In this document: one piece after another, positions 45,147-54,083 of the stretch | Numbering within the stretch: the first letter of the stretch is position 1 | How the letters are laid out: every line of letters starts with the position of its first letter | Assembly: GCF_000467125.1 (NCBI RefSeq) | Contig: NZ_BATJ01000001.1 | Coordinates: forward strand, 496,001-560,000 | Direction: 5' to 3' | DNA: 64,000 nucleotides | DNA from: Vibrio proteolyticus NBRC 13287 | Lineage (GTDB): Bacteria; Pseudomonadota; Gammaproteobacteria; Enterobacterales; Vibrionaceae | Translations under genes and position numbers: made by a program | The notes under the pieces: model-generated | The model's database searches: none | What the model saw: only the letters and a program-made list of their open reading frames with translations | Told to the model about the DNA's origin: nothing

Positions 45147-46444
45147 TGAAGCGCCCTTTTCTCTACAGCACCAAAACACTGACCGGCAAACTGGCACTGT
45201 TTTTTTCTGGCGTGTCACTGATCCTCGGCGCAGCCACACTGCTGATCTTTCTCGCAGCCTTACAATGGTCAGAAGATCGCGTGGGCGAACGACGTATCCA
45301 GATTGACCGTGATGAAGCAGCCACGCGTTTCCTGCATGGTGAGAACGGCAAAATCGTCATTGATGTCCTGACCGATGCTTACAACGATGTCAGGCTGGTT
45401 CCAGAGCCTTACCGGACTTACATCCAAGGAAAACATACCTTTCTTGCTGAAGTGGGGGAAGATCCGAACTCGCGGATGGTTCTGGTCTCACATTACTATG
45501 CCAATGGGCAACAAAAACCGTTAATCCTGCTGACCAAGATCGACGCTGTCGAGTTCGGTGCAGAGGAGATGACGTTCGCCGGGATCCTGGTACTGAGCTG
45601 TGTGGCAGTCATGTTGTTCATCTTCGGTACTTTGCTGTTTCGTCTGTCTGAAAAACTGATCGAACCCATCAACGACCTAACCTTGCAACTTGAACGACAT
45701 AAAGGGGACTCCAGCCACCATTTCACCATCAAACCCGGTGCTGCCATCGAATTTCAGACATTAGCCGATGAAATGAACCGCTATCGAAGTGAAATCCATA
45801 CCGTACTCAAACGCGAACAGGCGTTTGCCCGTTATGCCAGCCACGAACTCAGAACCCCGCTGACCATCATCAAAGGGGCCGAAAAACTGATGAGCAAGAA
45901 TCAGGATGCGGAGTTTCAACAGCGGCAACGACAACGTATCGATGATGCGACACTGCAGATGAGTACCATGATCGATGCTCTGCTCGGCCTGGTGCGCTAC
46001 GAGCGCGATGAAAGCAATACGCCCTACCGGATGTTTACCGCCAGTGAACTGAGCAGGATCGTTGAACAAAACTCGCATCAGGCCTGGGAGAAAGCCATTC
46101 AGATTCATCAAAACGTCGATGCGGAGCCAGACGTTCAAGCCTCGCCCGCCGTGATGAACATGATTGTCGGTAACCTGATTCGCAATGCGATTGCGGCAAC
46201 AAATCAAGGCGAGATCCACATTCGCCTCACCGAAAATAGTCTGGTGATTGACGACCAGGGCGAAGGGCTGGACACCACGCCAAATAAAGACGGGCATGGC
46301 CTGGGGCTACTTATCGTGGATGATCTCTGCCGTCGTTATCACTGGCAGTTCAATCTGACCAATCGCGCTGATGGTGGCTGCCGGGCTGAAATTGATTTCG
46401 GTTCGCCTGCCGTTAACTCCCCGGAGATTGTGCCCGAGGCTTAA
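45146..46444 (+). CDS. Sensor histidine kinase, partner of the OmpR-type regulator
   Basis: 432 residues. Membrane helix at about 18-40, a periplasmic domain of about 110 residues (45-150), a second helix near 155-175, then HAMP-like, HisKA (YASHELRTPLT, acceptor His) and HATPase (NLIRNAIAA, DDQGEGLD, GHGLGL) domains. GTG start overlapping the regulator's stop. In vibrios, similar kinase-regulator pairs next to lipid-A modification genes respond to antimicrobial peptides or envelope stress, but the signal here is unknown. Confidence 0.92.
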   Translation: MKRPFLYSTKTLTGKLALFFSGVSLILGAATLLIFLAALQWSEDRVGERRIQIDRDEAATRFLHGENGKIVIDVLTDAYNDVRLVPEPYRTYIQGKHTFLAEVGEDPNSRMVLVSHYYANGQQKPLILLTKIDAVEFGAEEMTFAGILVLSCVAVMLFIFGTLLFRLSEKLIEPINDLTLQLERHKGDSSHHFTIKPGAAIEFQTLADEMNRYRSEIHTVLKREQAFARYASHELRTPLTIIKGAEKLMSKNQDAEFQQRQRQRIDDATLQMSTMIDALLGLVRYERDESNTPYRMFTASELSRIVEQNSHQAWEKAIQIHQNVDAEPDVQASPAVMNMIVGNLIRNAIAATNQGEIHIRLTENSLVIDDQGEGLDTTPNKDGHGLGLLIVDDLCRRYHWQFNLTNRADGGCRAEIDFGSPAVNSPEIVPEA

Positions 46445-46512
46445 ACCAGATCATGTCAATCTGTTCGATTTATACTATTATGCTGGGCTTTTTGTGATCC
46501 CATGAAGTCAAA

Positions 46513-47412
46513 ATGAACCTAAGCCAGAGTCCGATAACCCAGCACTGTTTCGAGCAGATTCCGTTTTTTCTCAAACGGGACGATCAGTTACACAGCCACT
46601 TCAGCGGTAACAAGGCTCGCAAATTTATGTCTTTGCTGAAGCAGGATTTACCGGGTATCACCACGCTGATTTGCTATGGCTCTGCCCAATCAAACGCGCT
46701 TTATTCGCTGGCGGCCCTGGCCCGAATCAAGGGCTGGCAGCTGGAGTTTTATGTCGACCATATCGCCCCATGGCAAAAACAGCGTCCAACCGGCAATTAC
46801 CGCGGCGCACTTGATCTTGGCGCTCACATCCTGGATGTGCGTGAACTCAGCTCTGCAGCGATGCACCCACGTGACTACATTACGCAGATTCGTCAACCGG
46901 GAGACGAGTGCCTGGTGGTGCCCGAAGGTGGACGTAGCCGCGAAGCCGAAGCTGGCGTTCGTCAGTTGGGTATGGAGCTCCTCAGTTGGGCACGGTTTCA
47001 AGTCAAACAACCGTTAGTCGTGGCGCTACCGGCTGGTACCGGGGCAACCGCTTTATATCTGCATAAAACGCTTAAGCCCCATGGCATCGAGGTGCTGACC
47101 TGTCCTTGTGTTAGCGGGACCGAATATCTGCGCCACCAATTCCATGAACTTGGTGAGCAGGATCATCCGCAAATTCTCACCCTCGACCACAAACATCATT
47201 TCGGCAAACTCTATCGTGACGACTACCGCACCTGGCAAGCCCTGCTGGATCAGACCGACGTCGAATTCGATTTGCTGTATGACCCTATGATGTGGCGCTG
47301 TTTGTTGAACTGGTATCACGCCAATCGAGATAAAACCCTGCTCTATATTCACCAGGGTGGTATTTTAGGCAATGAAAGTATGCTCCCGAGATATCAAAGA
47401 AAATTTGATTGA
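46513..47412 (+). CDS. PLP-dependent ACC deaminase / D-cysteine desulfhydrase family enzyme
   Basis: 299 residues of the fold type II PLP family that includes 1-aminocyclopropane-1-carboxylate deaminase and D-cysteine desulfhydrase. The PLP lysine is in HFSGNKARKFMSLL. The substrate-binding part is CYGSAQSNALYSLAALA, and the phosphate loop is LPAGTGATALYL. Assignment to one reaction is not possible; D-cysteine or another D-amino acid is more likely than ACC in a marine bacterium. No partner gene nearby points to a pathway. Confidence 0.85.
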   Translation: MNLSQSPITQHCFEQIPFFLKRDDQLHSHFSGNKARKFMSLLKQDLPGITTLICYGSAQSNALYSLAALARIKGWQLEFYVDHIAPWQKQRPTGNYRGALDLGAHILDVRELSSAAMHPRDYITQIRQPGDECLVVPEGGRSREAEAGVRQLGMELLSWARFQVKQPLVVALPAGTGATALYLHKTLKPHGIEVLTCPCVSGTEYLRHQFHELGEQDHPQILTLDHKHHFGKLYRDDYRTWQALLDQTDVEFDLLYDPMMWRCLLNWYHANRDKTLLYIHQGGILGNESMLPRYQRKFD

Positions 47413-47437
47413 GCAGATAACGGATATGAGGCAGACA

Positions 47438-47704
47438 ATGAACAAATCATTTGCAGTACTATTGATGATGATCGCACCGGTAGCCGCCGCTAAAGTCATC
47501 ACAACACCGGGCGAAAAACCACTCGTCGCACTGGACGGCTCAGACATCGCCAAACGTGTGTGCTATTACCAGGATCAGGCGTATTCACTCGGTGCGATTG
47601 TGCAGGTCGGAGACCATTACATGGTGTGCAAAGAGGCCAACAGTTTTGAAACCAATGGCGCTCTTAAATGGGTCACCTTAGAAGAGAAGAAGAAGCCGCA
47701 GTAG
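47438..47704 (+). CDS. DUF1496 (YnjH-like) periplasmic protein
   Basis: 88 residues. Signal peptide KSFAVLLMMIAPVAAA, then the DUF1496 core with two conserved cysteines in RVCYYQDQAYSLGAIVQVG and HYMVCKEANSF. Function unknown. GAGG seven bases before the ATG at 47438 supports that start over an in-frame one at 47372. Its stop comes one base before the stop of the converging gabD; no terminator is visible there. Confidence 0.88.
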   Translation: MNKSFAVLLMMIAPVAAAKVITTPGEKPLVALDGSDIAKRVCYYQDQAYSLGAIVQVGDHYMVCKEANSFETNGALKWVTLEEKKKPQ

Positions 47705-47705
47705 T

Positions 47706-49154
47706 TCAGCGAATCCCGCCCATCAGGGTGTATTTTTCTTCCAGAAATTCTTCCAGACCCTGATGGCCACCTTCACGACCTAAACCGGATTCTTTGACAC
47801 CCCCAAACGGTGCCGCCGCCGTTGAAATTAATCCTTCATTGATCCCGACCATACCACTTTCCAGTTGCTCACTCATGCGGAATGCACGCGACAGAGACTG
47901 CGTATAACAGTATGCGGCAAGGCCAGATTCCACCGCGTTAGCCCGGGTGGTGACTTCCTCTTCGGCCGAAAAACGGAAAATAGCTGCTAACGGACCGAAG
48001 GTTTCATCACTGGCCACCAGCATGTCATCGCTCATTTCGGTGATCACATGCGGCTCCACAAACCAACCCTGCTCGCTCAGTTGACCAAATTGAATCTGAC
48101 CGCCTTTCTCCACCGCGTCTTCAATATGACGACGGACTTTGTCAACCGCGGCCTGATTGATCAGCGGACCAATATCCGCTCCGGTCAGACCGTCACCGAC
48201 CTTAAGCCGGGCAACTTTATCAACCAGCTTTTTGACAAACTTGTCGTGCACGGCTTCATGTACGTAAATTCGGTTGGCGCACACGCACGTTTGACCGGCA
48301 TTGCGGAATTTGGCAATCATCACGCCATCCACCGCGGCATTGAGATCCGCATCCTCAAAGACAATAAACGGCGCATTGCCGCCCAATTCCAGCGACAGCT
48401 TCTTCACATTGAAGGCGCTCTGTTCCATCAGCAGCTTGCCAACACGGGTCGAGCCGGTAAAAGACAGTTTGCGGACTTTGGTATTCTTGGCAAAGCGCTC
48501 TCCAATGCGCTCTGCATCCGCGGTCATCACCTGTAACAGACCGGCAGGCAAACCCGCCCGCTGCGCCAATTGCGCCAGTGCCATCGCCGTAAACGGGGTG
48601 TCCGGCGCCGGTTTGAGCACCACGCTGCATCCGGCAGCAAAAGCCGGGCCACATTTGCGCGTGATCATCGCGGCTGGAAAGTTCCACGGCGTAATGGCCG
48701 CCACCACTCCAACGGGCTCTTTGGTCACCAGAATCCGGGCATCGGCCTTATGACTCGGCACAATCGTGCCGTAGGCGCGCTTCGCTTCTTCGGCATACCA
48801 CTGAATGAAGCTGGCAGCGTAGCGGATCTCGCCCTGCGCTTCTGCCAATGGCTTGCCTTGCTCACTGGTCAGAATGGTCGCCAGATCATCCAGGTTGTCC
48901 ATGATCAACTCATACCAGCGATAAAGTACTTGGGATTTATGTTCAGCGGTCGTCTGCTTCCATGCCAGATGCGCCTGATGTGCACTGTGGATGGCCGCCT
49001 CTATCTGCGCGCAGGTCAGGTTGGGCACCGTGCCGAGTACCTCGGCATTGGCAGGGTTAGTGACGGTGGACGTCGCAAGGTTATCGCTGTCGATCCACTG
49101 GTTATCGATAAAACAGTGCTGTTGGAACAGGCTGGCATCGTTAAGCTTGATCAT
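47706..49154 (-). CDS. gabD: Succinate-semialdehyde dehydrogenase
   Basis: NAD(P)+-dependent aldehyde dehydrogenase of the GABA shunt, oxidising succinate semialdehyde to succinate. The 482 residues have the ALDH motifs: GVVAAITPWNFPAAMI, LELGGNAPFIVF (catalytic Glu), FRNAGQTCVCANR (catalytic Cys), and PFGGVKESGLGREGG. Length and the GabD-type KCGPAFAAGCSVVLKPA segment favour GabD over other ALDHs. No gabT is beside it. It is divergent from an AraC regulator, which may control it. Confidence 0.9.
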   Translation of the reverse strand: MIKLNDASLFQQHCFIDNQWIDSDNLATSTVTNPANAEVLGTVPNLTCAQIEAAIHSAHQAHLAWKQTTAEHKSQVLYRWYELIMDNLDDLATILTSEQGKPLAEAQGEIRYAASFIQWYAEEAKRAYGTIVPSHKADARILVTKEPVGVVAAITPWNFPAAMITRKCGPAFAAGCSVVLKPAPDTPFTAMALAQLAQRAGLPAGLLQVMTADAERIGERFAKNTKVRKLSFTGSTRVGKLLMEQSAFNVKKLSLELGGNAPFIVFEDADLNAAVDGVMIAKFRNAGQTCVCANRIYVHEAVHDKFVKKLVDKVARLKVGDGLTGADIGPLINQAAVDKVRRHIEDAVEKGGQIQFGQLSEQGWFVEPHVITEMSDDMLVASDETFGPLAAIFRFSAEEEVTTRANAVESGLAAYCYTQSLSRAFRMSEQLESGMVGINEGLISTAAAPFGGVKESGLGREGGHQGLEEFLEEKYTLMGGIR

Positions 49155-49508
49155 GGTGTTACCTCAGAGCGGACGTGAGAACTCACGCAGAATATGAAGA
49201 AGGTATCAGTATAACGTGAATGTTGTGTGATCCCAGCCTTTTACCGTATCAGTTACATAAAACGCCTCAGCAAAAGCACGACCCTTTAACTTATCAAAAT
49301 ACGTCTCTGAGCAGAAAATAACCGCCCGGCATTCTGAATAACCACCTTACGTTTCATTGCACTTTTGAATCAACTACTCAGACCAGATATAAAACCCATT
49401 TATAAACTGCTTAATAACTATATTATTAGTCACATAATTTATAATTCTAAACACTTTGCACCAAGGGAATGGTGGCATGGATGTTTCTCCCATTTGATAA
49501 GGTATCCT
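49155..49508. other. Divergent promoter region of gabD and the AraC gene
   Basis: 354 bases, markedly AT-rich between 49240 and 49470. No terminator, no known operator. In-frame codons upstream of 49509 on the plus strand lack coding character and are taken as leader. Confidence 0.5.
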
Positions 49509-50474
49509 GTGGAAAGAAAATCTATAACACTCACCGCCCTGGCATTCGCTGATGCACCCACAACATCGATTTCCGGGCCAATCGAAGTTTTGTCTATTGC
49601 TGCGAATCTGGCGGGCGCACCGGAACCGGTCGTCCATATTGTCACTCAGGACAATCAACCTATCCGGGGCATGGGGGGCGTCATCATCTCGCCCACCATT
49701 GATATCGAACAGGTTACTCAAACGGATATCCTGCTGATCGGATCGATCGGATTTCCAGACAGTAATCTGGCGACTCTGGGTGACGACACACTTGAGTGGC
49801 TCAAACAGTTCGAGTCACACGGTATTCCAATTGTCTCTATTTGTTCCGGCGCATTTGTGCTGGCCAAAGCACAGATGCTGGAAAGCCGCACCGCCACCAC
49901 ACACTGGCATTTTGCCAATATGTTCCGCGATATGTTTCCGGACACCCGCTTGCAGGTGGATCGCCGTGTCACCTGTGACAACAACCGCTACTGCACCTCT
50001 GGGATCAGCGGATACAGCGACGTAATGATGCTGATCGTCGAACAGTTTTTTGGCCTGTCGGTCCGTGAAAGCTGCCACCAGTTTATTTTTGGCGATACCG
50101 ATCAGGTTCAGCAGAAAGCGCTGGCGAACTTCATTCCGTACCGTCAGCATAACGACACGCTGATCCATCAGTTGCAAGACTGGATGCACAGCAGCCCGAC
50201 CCTGGAATTCTCAGTCAATGTGCTGAGTAAACGAGTCCATCTGAGCGACCGGCAGATGAAGCGACGATTTAAACTGGCAACCGGTCAAACGCCCATCCAG
50301 TACATCCAGCAAATTCGGCTCTCCATTGCCAAAGATAAGCTGGAGAAAACCAAGCAGACCATTGAAGACATCAGCCGTGAAGTAGGCTATGAGGATGTGC
50401 GTTACTTCAGGGAGTTGTTTAAAAAATCCAACGACATGACGCCGTTAGAATACCGCAAACGCTATCAGCGCTAA
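49509..50474 (+). CDS. AraC family regulator with DJ-1/PfpI-like ligand domain
   Basis: 321 residues. N-terminal GATase1/DJ-1-like domain (residues 5-180, with ISGPIEVLSIAANL and the elbow VSICSGAFVLAKA) followed by an AraC helix-turn-helix (VLSKRVHLSDRQMKRRFKL, EVGYEDVRYFRELFKK). Such regulators control catabolism of quaternary amines and amino acids. GTG at 49509 is chosen as start because AAGG lies six bases before it; an earlier in-frame TTG at 49365 lacks one. It is divergent from gabD and a plausible regulator of it. Confidence 0.87.
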   Translation: MERKSITLTALAFADAPTTSISGPIEVLSIAANLAGAPEPVVHIVTQDNQPIRGMGGVIISPTIDIEQVTQTDILLIGSIGFPDSNLATLGDDTLEWLKQFESHGIPIVSICSGAFVLAKAQMLESRTATTHWHFANMFRDMFPDTRLQVDRRVTCDNNRYCTSGISGYSDVMMLIVEQFFGLSVRESCHQFIFGDTDQVQQKALANFIPYRQHNDTLIHQLQDWMHSSPTLEFSVNVLSKRVHLSDRQMKRRFKLATGQTPIQYIQQIRLSIAKDKLEKTKQTIEDISREVGYEDVRYFRELFKKSNDMTPLEYRKRYQR

Positions 50475-50480
50475 CCAATA

Positions 50481-50505
50481 AAAACACAGCGGGCTCTGGC
50501 CCGCT
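50481..50505 (-). terminator. Terminator at the 3' end of the T6SS cluster
   Basis: AGCGGGC / GCCCGCT stem, with the T-rich end (TGTGTTTTTATTGG) on the minus strand, just after the last cluster gene. It may also lightly terminate the AraC gene from the other side. Confidence 0.7.
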
Positions 50506-50518
50506 ATGTTGGCAAGGA

Positions 50519-52414
50519 TCACGCGGCTTCCGGGTGTGGAGGCAGTACCAACAACCCTTTTAGCGCTTTCTTGGCCTTTTTGCGTTTCGACATGGCTTTT
50601 TTGGCCTGCTTGGCCTCGTCGTGTTGCGCCCGGGCGCGATTCTTGATCCCGGCCTCTGCGTTCGTCATTTCGTCTTCATCGTCCAGATCATGCACGCCAT
50701 CCACTCCCAGCGAACTCATGTATTGCTCCATGGCCTGTTGATGTGGCTTTGATACCTCATCATGGAGGGTTAACGTCCCGCCTTTTAACGACAGGCTGGC
50801 GTCAATCGGTAAACGCCATAACTCTTCCGCCAGTGTTTTATGGTCGGCATCGAGCTGCCCCATGTACATCTGGAGTTTCTCGTTACAACGCGTGACAACC
50901 ACCGAATTCACTTTGAGATCCAGTTTGGCATCACGACGGCGCTGATAGTTTTTGGTGGTCAGGTGATGGAACATGCCATCCCACAAGATGACTTTGAGCA
51001 ACATCGGATTCACGGTGGTGTCAAAATCCACACCGGTGCCCACACCTGCTGAAGCGCTGGCCGCCATACGCAACTTAACATCGCCGGACCCACGCACAAT
51101 CGATTCAATGATGCCGTTCACCCCGACCCCGGCAGAGACTTCACCGGACACTTTGCCCGACACGGCGTTGATACCACGCGCCTTGAACGTCATTGACGTC
51201 GAACCTTTGGCTTTCGCACCCACAAAAGCACCTCCCGCCAGGGTGAAAGCCAGTACCTCGTCTGCGCCCATGATGTTACTGGTGTTGAGTGCGGCTTTAT
51301 ACTCTGCTTTTACTTCAGCCCCGACAAACAGCTCAGCTTCGTTGGTCATGGCCATGATCTGGCCGACCGTCAGTTGGTGCGTTACGGTTAACCTCAGCCC
51401 GGCTTCTGCCGCCAGAACCGCGTTGACGCCCAGATCAATACCCGGGATCAGCTGTATCGGCACAAATCCGTTGCGGTTTTCCAGCTCATCTTCGGTAAAG
51501 TCGGTGTACTTTTTACCGATGTTCACTCCGGGCATTTCAACAATATTGGGCTCTTGCTTACCCGCTCCGCCTTTCAGATACGTGGCGCCGCCACCGGTGC
51601 CAAAATTGGCGTGCATATTGGCACTGACCAAGGTTTTGGCTCCTGCTGCCGCGGCACCGGTCAGCTCATTACGGATGCAGCCGAAGTCCCAGCTTTTGGT
51701 GATTTCGACTTTAGCTTCAGCAAACAGCTCCGCGCTTTCATCGATCGACAGCGCACCGTTCTCAGAGTCACACTTGCCTTTCACCTCGGTTTTTTTGCCA
51801 CGCTGGCGGGTCATTTGCAACAGACGCTGCTTCTTGTAGTAATCGTTAAGTACCTGCCACAACGCGTCGTCGGCTCGGCCATGTTTCTGGTAGGCCTGAT
51901 TGACTGACTCGACCTGAGCATCCAGCAGTTGCGCCTGGATCCGGCCGAGTTCGCCACTCTGCTTGATGCCATTTTGCAAATTTTGCAGCAAACGCTGCTT
52001 ATGCAGCAGGAATTGAAAAAACGTTCGGTTAATAAACTTAGCCCGGACAGATTCATTCGGTGTCCGGCTTGGTCGGACGACTTTAATGATGTCGGGATAT
52101 TTACGGGTGACCAGAGAAACCAGGATCTTCCACAGCGGATGCTCAGTTACGTCAGTGGCACTGTAACCATAACTGCTACTGAGCTTTTTGTGATGAACAA
52201 ACATCATGGTTTCCAGCACGGAGTAAATCACATCCACACCACGCTGAATATAGGGGATAGCGCGATAGGAGTTTTTCTTGCCGAGTCCGGCACTGAGCGT
52301 GTCCAGCCACTGCTCTAGGTGTCGGGTACAGCTTCCCATCGGCAACAGATTACCGCGTTCGTTCTTTATCATGAATATATCAAATTCAAGCGAACGTTGA
52401 GTCGGGTTGGTCAT
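50519..52414 (-). CDS. Large protein of unknown function at the end of the T6SS cluster
   Basis: 631 residues with no signal peptide. The N-terminal 190 residues are helical and basic. The middle (about 245-480) is rich in Gly and Ala in short alternating segments (GAAAAGAKTLVSA, VSGKVSGEVSAGVGVNG, MAASASAGVGTG), a composition seen in pore-forming or amphipathic proteins. The end is Lys-rich (KRKKAKKALKGLLVLPP). ATG at 52414 is chosen: AAAGGAAAGG precedes it, and a hairpin occupies the alternative start at 52489. Candidate effector or effector-associated protein; not recognised. Confidence 0.8.
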   Translation of the reverse strand: MTNPTQRSLEFDIFMIKNERGNLLPMGSCTRHLEQWLDTLSAGLGKKNSYRAIPYIQRGVDVIYSVLETMMFVHHKKLSSSYGYSATDVTEHPLWKILVSLVTRKYPDIIKVVRPSRTPNESVRAKFINRTFFQFLLHKQRLLQNLQNGIKQSGELGRIQAQLLDAQVESVNQAYQKHGRADDALWQVLNDYYKKQRLLQMTRQRGKKTEVKGKCDSENGALSIDESAELFAEAKVEITKSWDFGCIRNELTGAAAAGAKTLVSANMHANFGTGGGATYLKGGAGKQEPNIVEMPGVNIGKKYTDFTEDELENRNGFVPIQLIPGIDLGVNAVLAAEAGLRLTVTHQLTVGQIMAMTNEAELFVGAEVKAEYKAALNTSNIMGADEVLAFTLAGGAFVGAKAKGSTSMTFKARGINAVSGKVSGEVSAGVGVNGIIESIVRGSGDVKLRMAASASAGVGTGVDFDTTVNPMLLKVILWDGMFHHLTTKNYQRRRDAKLDLKVNSVVVTRCNEKLQMYMGQLDADHKTLAEELWRLPIDASLSLKGGTLTLHDEVSKPHQQAMEQYMSSLGVDGVHDLDDEDEMTNAEAGIKNRARAQHDEAKQAKKAMSKRKKAKKALKGLLVLPPHPEAA

Positions 52415-52449
52415 AGGCCTTTCCTTTTTATTAACGTGTAACCAGAAAC

Positions 52450-52481
52450 AACAGAGGCCGTGAAAAATCACAGCCTCTGTT
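52450..52481. other. Hairpin between the last two T6SS-cluster genes
   Basis: AACAGAGGC / GCCTCTGTT (9 bp) plus an inner GTGA / TCAC stem around a four-base loop, with one A-C mismatch. On the minus strand it is followed by the T-rich TGTTTCTGG. It could be a partial terminator or an RNA processing site setting the dose of the 631-residue protein. Confidence 0.65.
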
Positions 52482-52488
52482 ACCTTCA

Positions 52489-53469
52489 TCAGAATGTGCT
52501 CAGAATGTCCTGCTCTGATTGATCAGTGATCTGATCCAAGCCTTCCATATAAGCGTTGATGGTGAACGCTGTCGCCTCCATGGCTTTGCACATACCAGAT
52601 ATTTTTTCGACGTAGTGCTTTACTTCATAAAGACTCATCGCCGCATCCTCACGGCTCTTAACCAAAGCGCCGAGAGCGGCGGTATTGGTCGGATCTTGAT
52701 GAAACTTCTGACTGCACACATTCATCTGCTGTTTGCGTGCATTGAGGATCTCCACCGACTGTTTGAGCTTGTACAAATTCCGCTGAATTTGTGGCCCTAA
52801 GTCAGCAATGTCTTTCGCCTGCCATTTGGCCTTTTTGCGGTTGTATTCCTGCTTGCCCAACTTGGCGGTCAGCATGTTGCTGTTACCCGCAGCAGTGTAT
52901 TCTCCTTTCTTACGCGCGCGCCGCTTACCGGTGTACTTACCCACCGCGTACTCGCCAGCCTTGATGCCCAGCTTGGCGATCTCACCAAGCGGGACCACGC
53001 TCAACGGCACTTTAACAACCTTCATTGGGTTCTTTTTCAGCGAACGTGCCATGTCCTGTGCCTTGCGCTGCATTTTGTAGAATCGTTCGCCCTGGTGCTT
53101 GGCGTAAATCTGCTGCGCACCGGTCAACCAGGCCTGACCGGATTTCCCTTGCAGTTGGGAACGTCGGTCTGCCGACAATACCGAAGGCGTGGTGAAGGCA
53201 GACACGTTGTTGGCCGTTTTCTGGCTGATATACTGGTGGAATTTCTGCTTTACCTCTTCCACCGCCTGAGTCTTCTCGAGTTTGCTAAAGCCAAGCTCAA
53301 TTTTTTCCACCGGAATATCGACGGCCTTGCCAAGTGGCGTACTCTCAAAAATACCGGTCGTGAAATCAAACGCGCTGTCCCCAATGGCAACGCCGTTAAA
53401 TTCACCGGCCGTCGCCTGGTCATAAATGGTTTTTCCCAAGGAAGTGGCATTTTGTAAATCATTTATCAT
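52489..53469 (-). CDS. Basic protein of unknown function in the T6SS cluster
   Basis: 326 residues, no signal peptide, no strong membrane helix. A hydrophobic patch (VVKVPLSVVPLGEIAKLGIK) is followed by a very basic stretch (GKYTGKRRARKKGEY). The C-terminal half is helical with heptad-like spacing (PQIQRNLYKLKQSVEILNAR). Its ATG overlaps the kinase stop by four bases, so it is translated with the kinase. No family recognised. It could be a kinase substrate, effector or adaptor. Confidence 0.8.
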   Translation of the reverse strand: MINDLQNATSLGKTIYDQATAGEFNGVAIGDSAFDFTTGIFESTPLGKAVDIPVEKIELGFSKLEKTQAVEEVKQKFHQYISQKTANNVSAFTTPSVLSADRRSQLQGKSGQAWLTGAQQIYAKHQGERFYKMQRKAQDMARSLKKNPMKVVKVPLSVVPLGEIAKLGIKAGEYAVGKYTGKRRARKKGEYTAAGNSNMLTAKLGKQEYNRKKAKWQAKDIADLGPQIQRNLYKLKQSVEILNARKQQMNVCSQKFHQDPTNTAALGALVKSREDAAMSLYEVKHYVEKISGMCKAMEATAFTINAYMEGLDQITDQSEQDILSTF

Positions 53470-54083
53470 TTTGTTGTTCTCTCAGATTGTTTAATGTCGG
53501 CTGCCACACCGTCCCGAACGCTTTGAAGCGCCTGGAGTAATAGGCGGTCATGCGCAAAAGGCATGACCTGATCGATGATGTTAATCAGCGCATACCAGTC
53601 ATCTCCCGTTTGCACCAGCCCTTCCCCACGTACCTGCTGGCCGGTGGCGAACATAGGTGTCACCTGCCATTCAGACAGTGCTTCCCGGGATGTGCCAATG
53701 CGATAACTCGCGCCGAAATCAATCAATCGAATTGTTTGGGTCGTGGGAACATACACAATGTTTGAGGGCTTGATGTCCCCATGAACCCAGCCCCGCGCGT
53801 GGCAGTGTTGAATCACCGACACGAGCGCAGGCAAAACTGCGACAAACAGAGCCAGATCGGCCTCATCAAATTCACTCAGTGGCATCGCCGATGAATCGAA
53901 CTCCAGCATTAAGGCCTGCCTATCAGTATCCACCGCATGCACACGCTGAACGCCGACGCCACGACAGGCCTCCAGCGCCTGCCATTCTCGCCACATGGCC
54001 TCTGGCGACGCATAGTGCTTAACGTAAGTCTGCGCTTGCTCGGCAGGCTCCGTTTTGGCCCCTACCTGTTCGGCCCTGACCAT
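53466..54083 (-). CDS. Compact eukaryotic-like Ser/Thr kinase in the T6SS cluster
   Basis: 205 residues. Catalytic motifs are complete: HGDIKPSNIV (catalytic Asp and Asn) and LIDFGAS (DFG Mg site). A probable beta-3 Lys is in QTYVKHY and an alpha-C Glu in WREWQALE. There is no glycine-rich loop before the Lys and the C-lobe is short; typical kinase domains have 250-270 residues. T6SS kinases of the PpkA type are long and membrane-bound, unlike this. The start overlaps the tssM stop (TGATG). It may phosphorylate the FHA protein TagH at 60472; no phosphatase gene is in the window. Confidence 0.85.
   Translation of the reverse strand: MVRAEQVGAKTEPAEQAQTYVKHYASPEAMWREWQALEACRGVGVQRVHAVDTDRQALMLEFDSSAMPLSEFDEADLALFVAVLPALVSVIQHCHARGWVHGDIKPSNIVYVPTTQTIRLIDFGASYRIGTSREALSEWQVTPMFATGQQVRGEGLVQTGDDWYALINIIDQVMPFAHDRLLLQALQSVRDGVAADIKQSERTTK

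Noticed and set aside
50840..51907. Long plus-strand frames antisense to the 631-residue gene, one of 288 residues
   Set aside because: Low-complexity Ser/Ala/Thr/Pro composition expected from the opposite strand of a Gly/Ala-rich gene, and no ribosome site.
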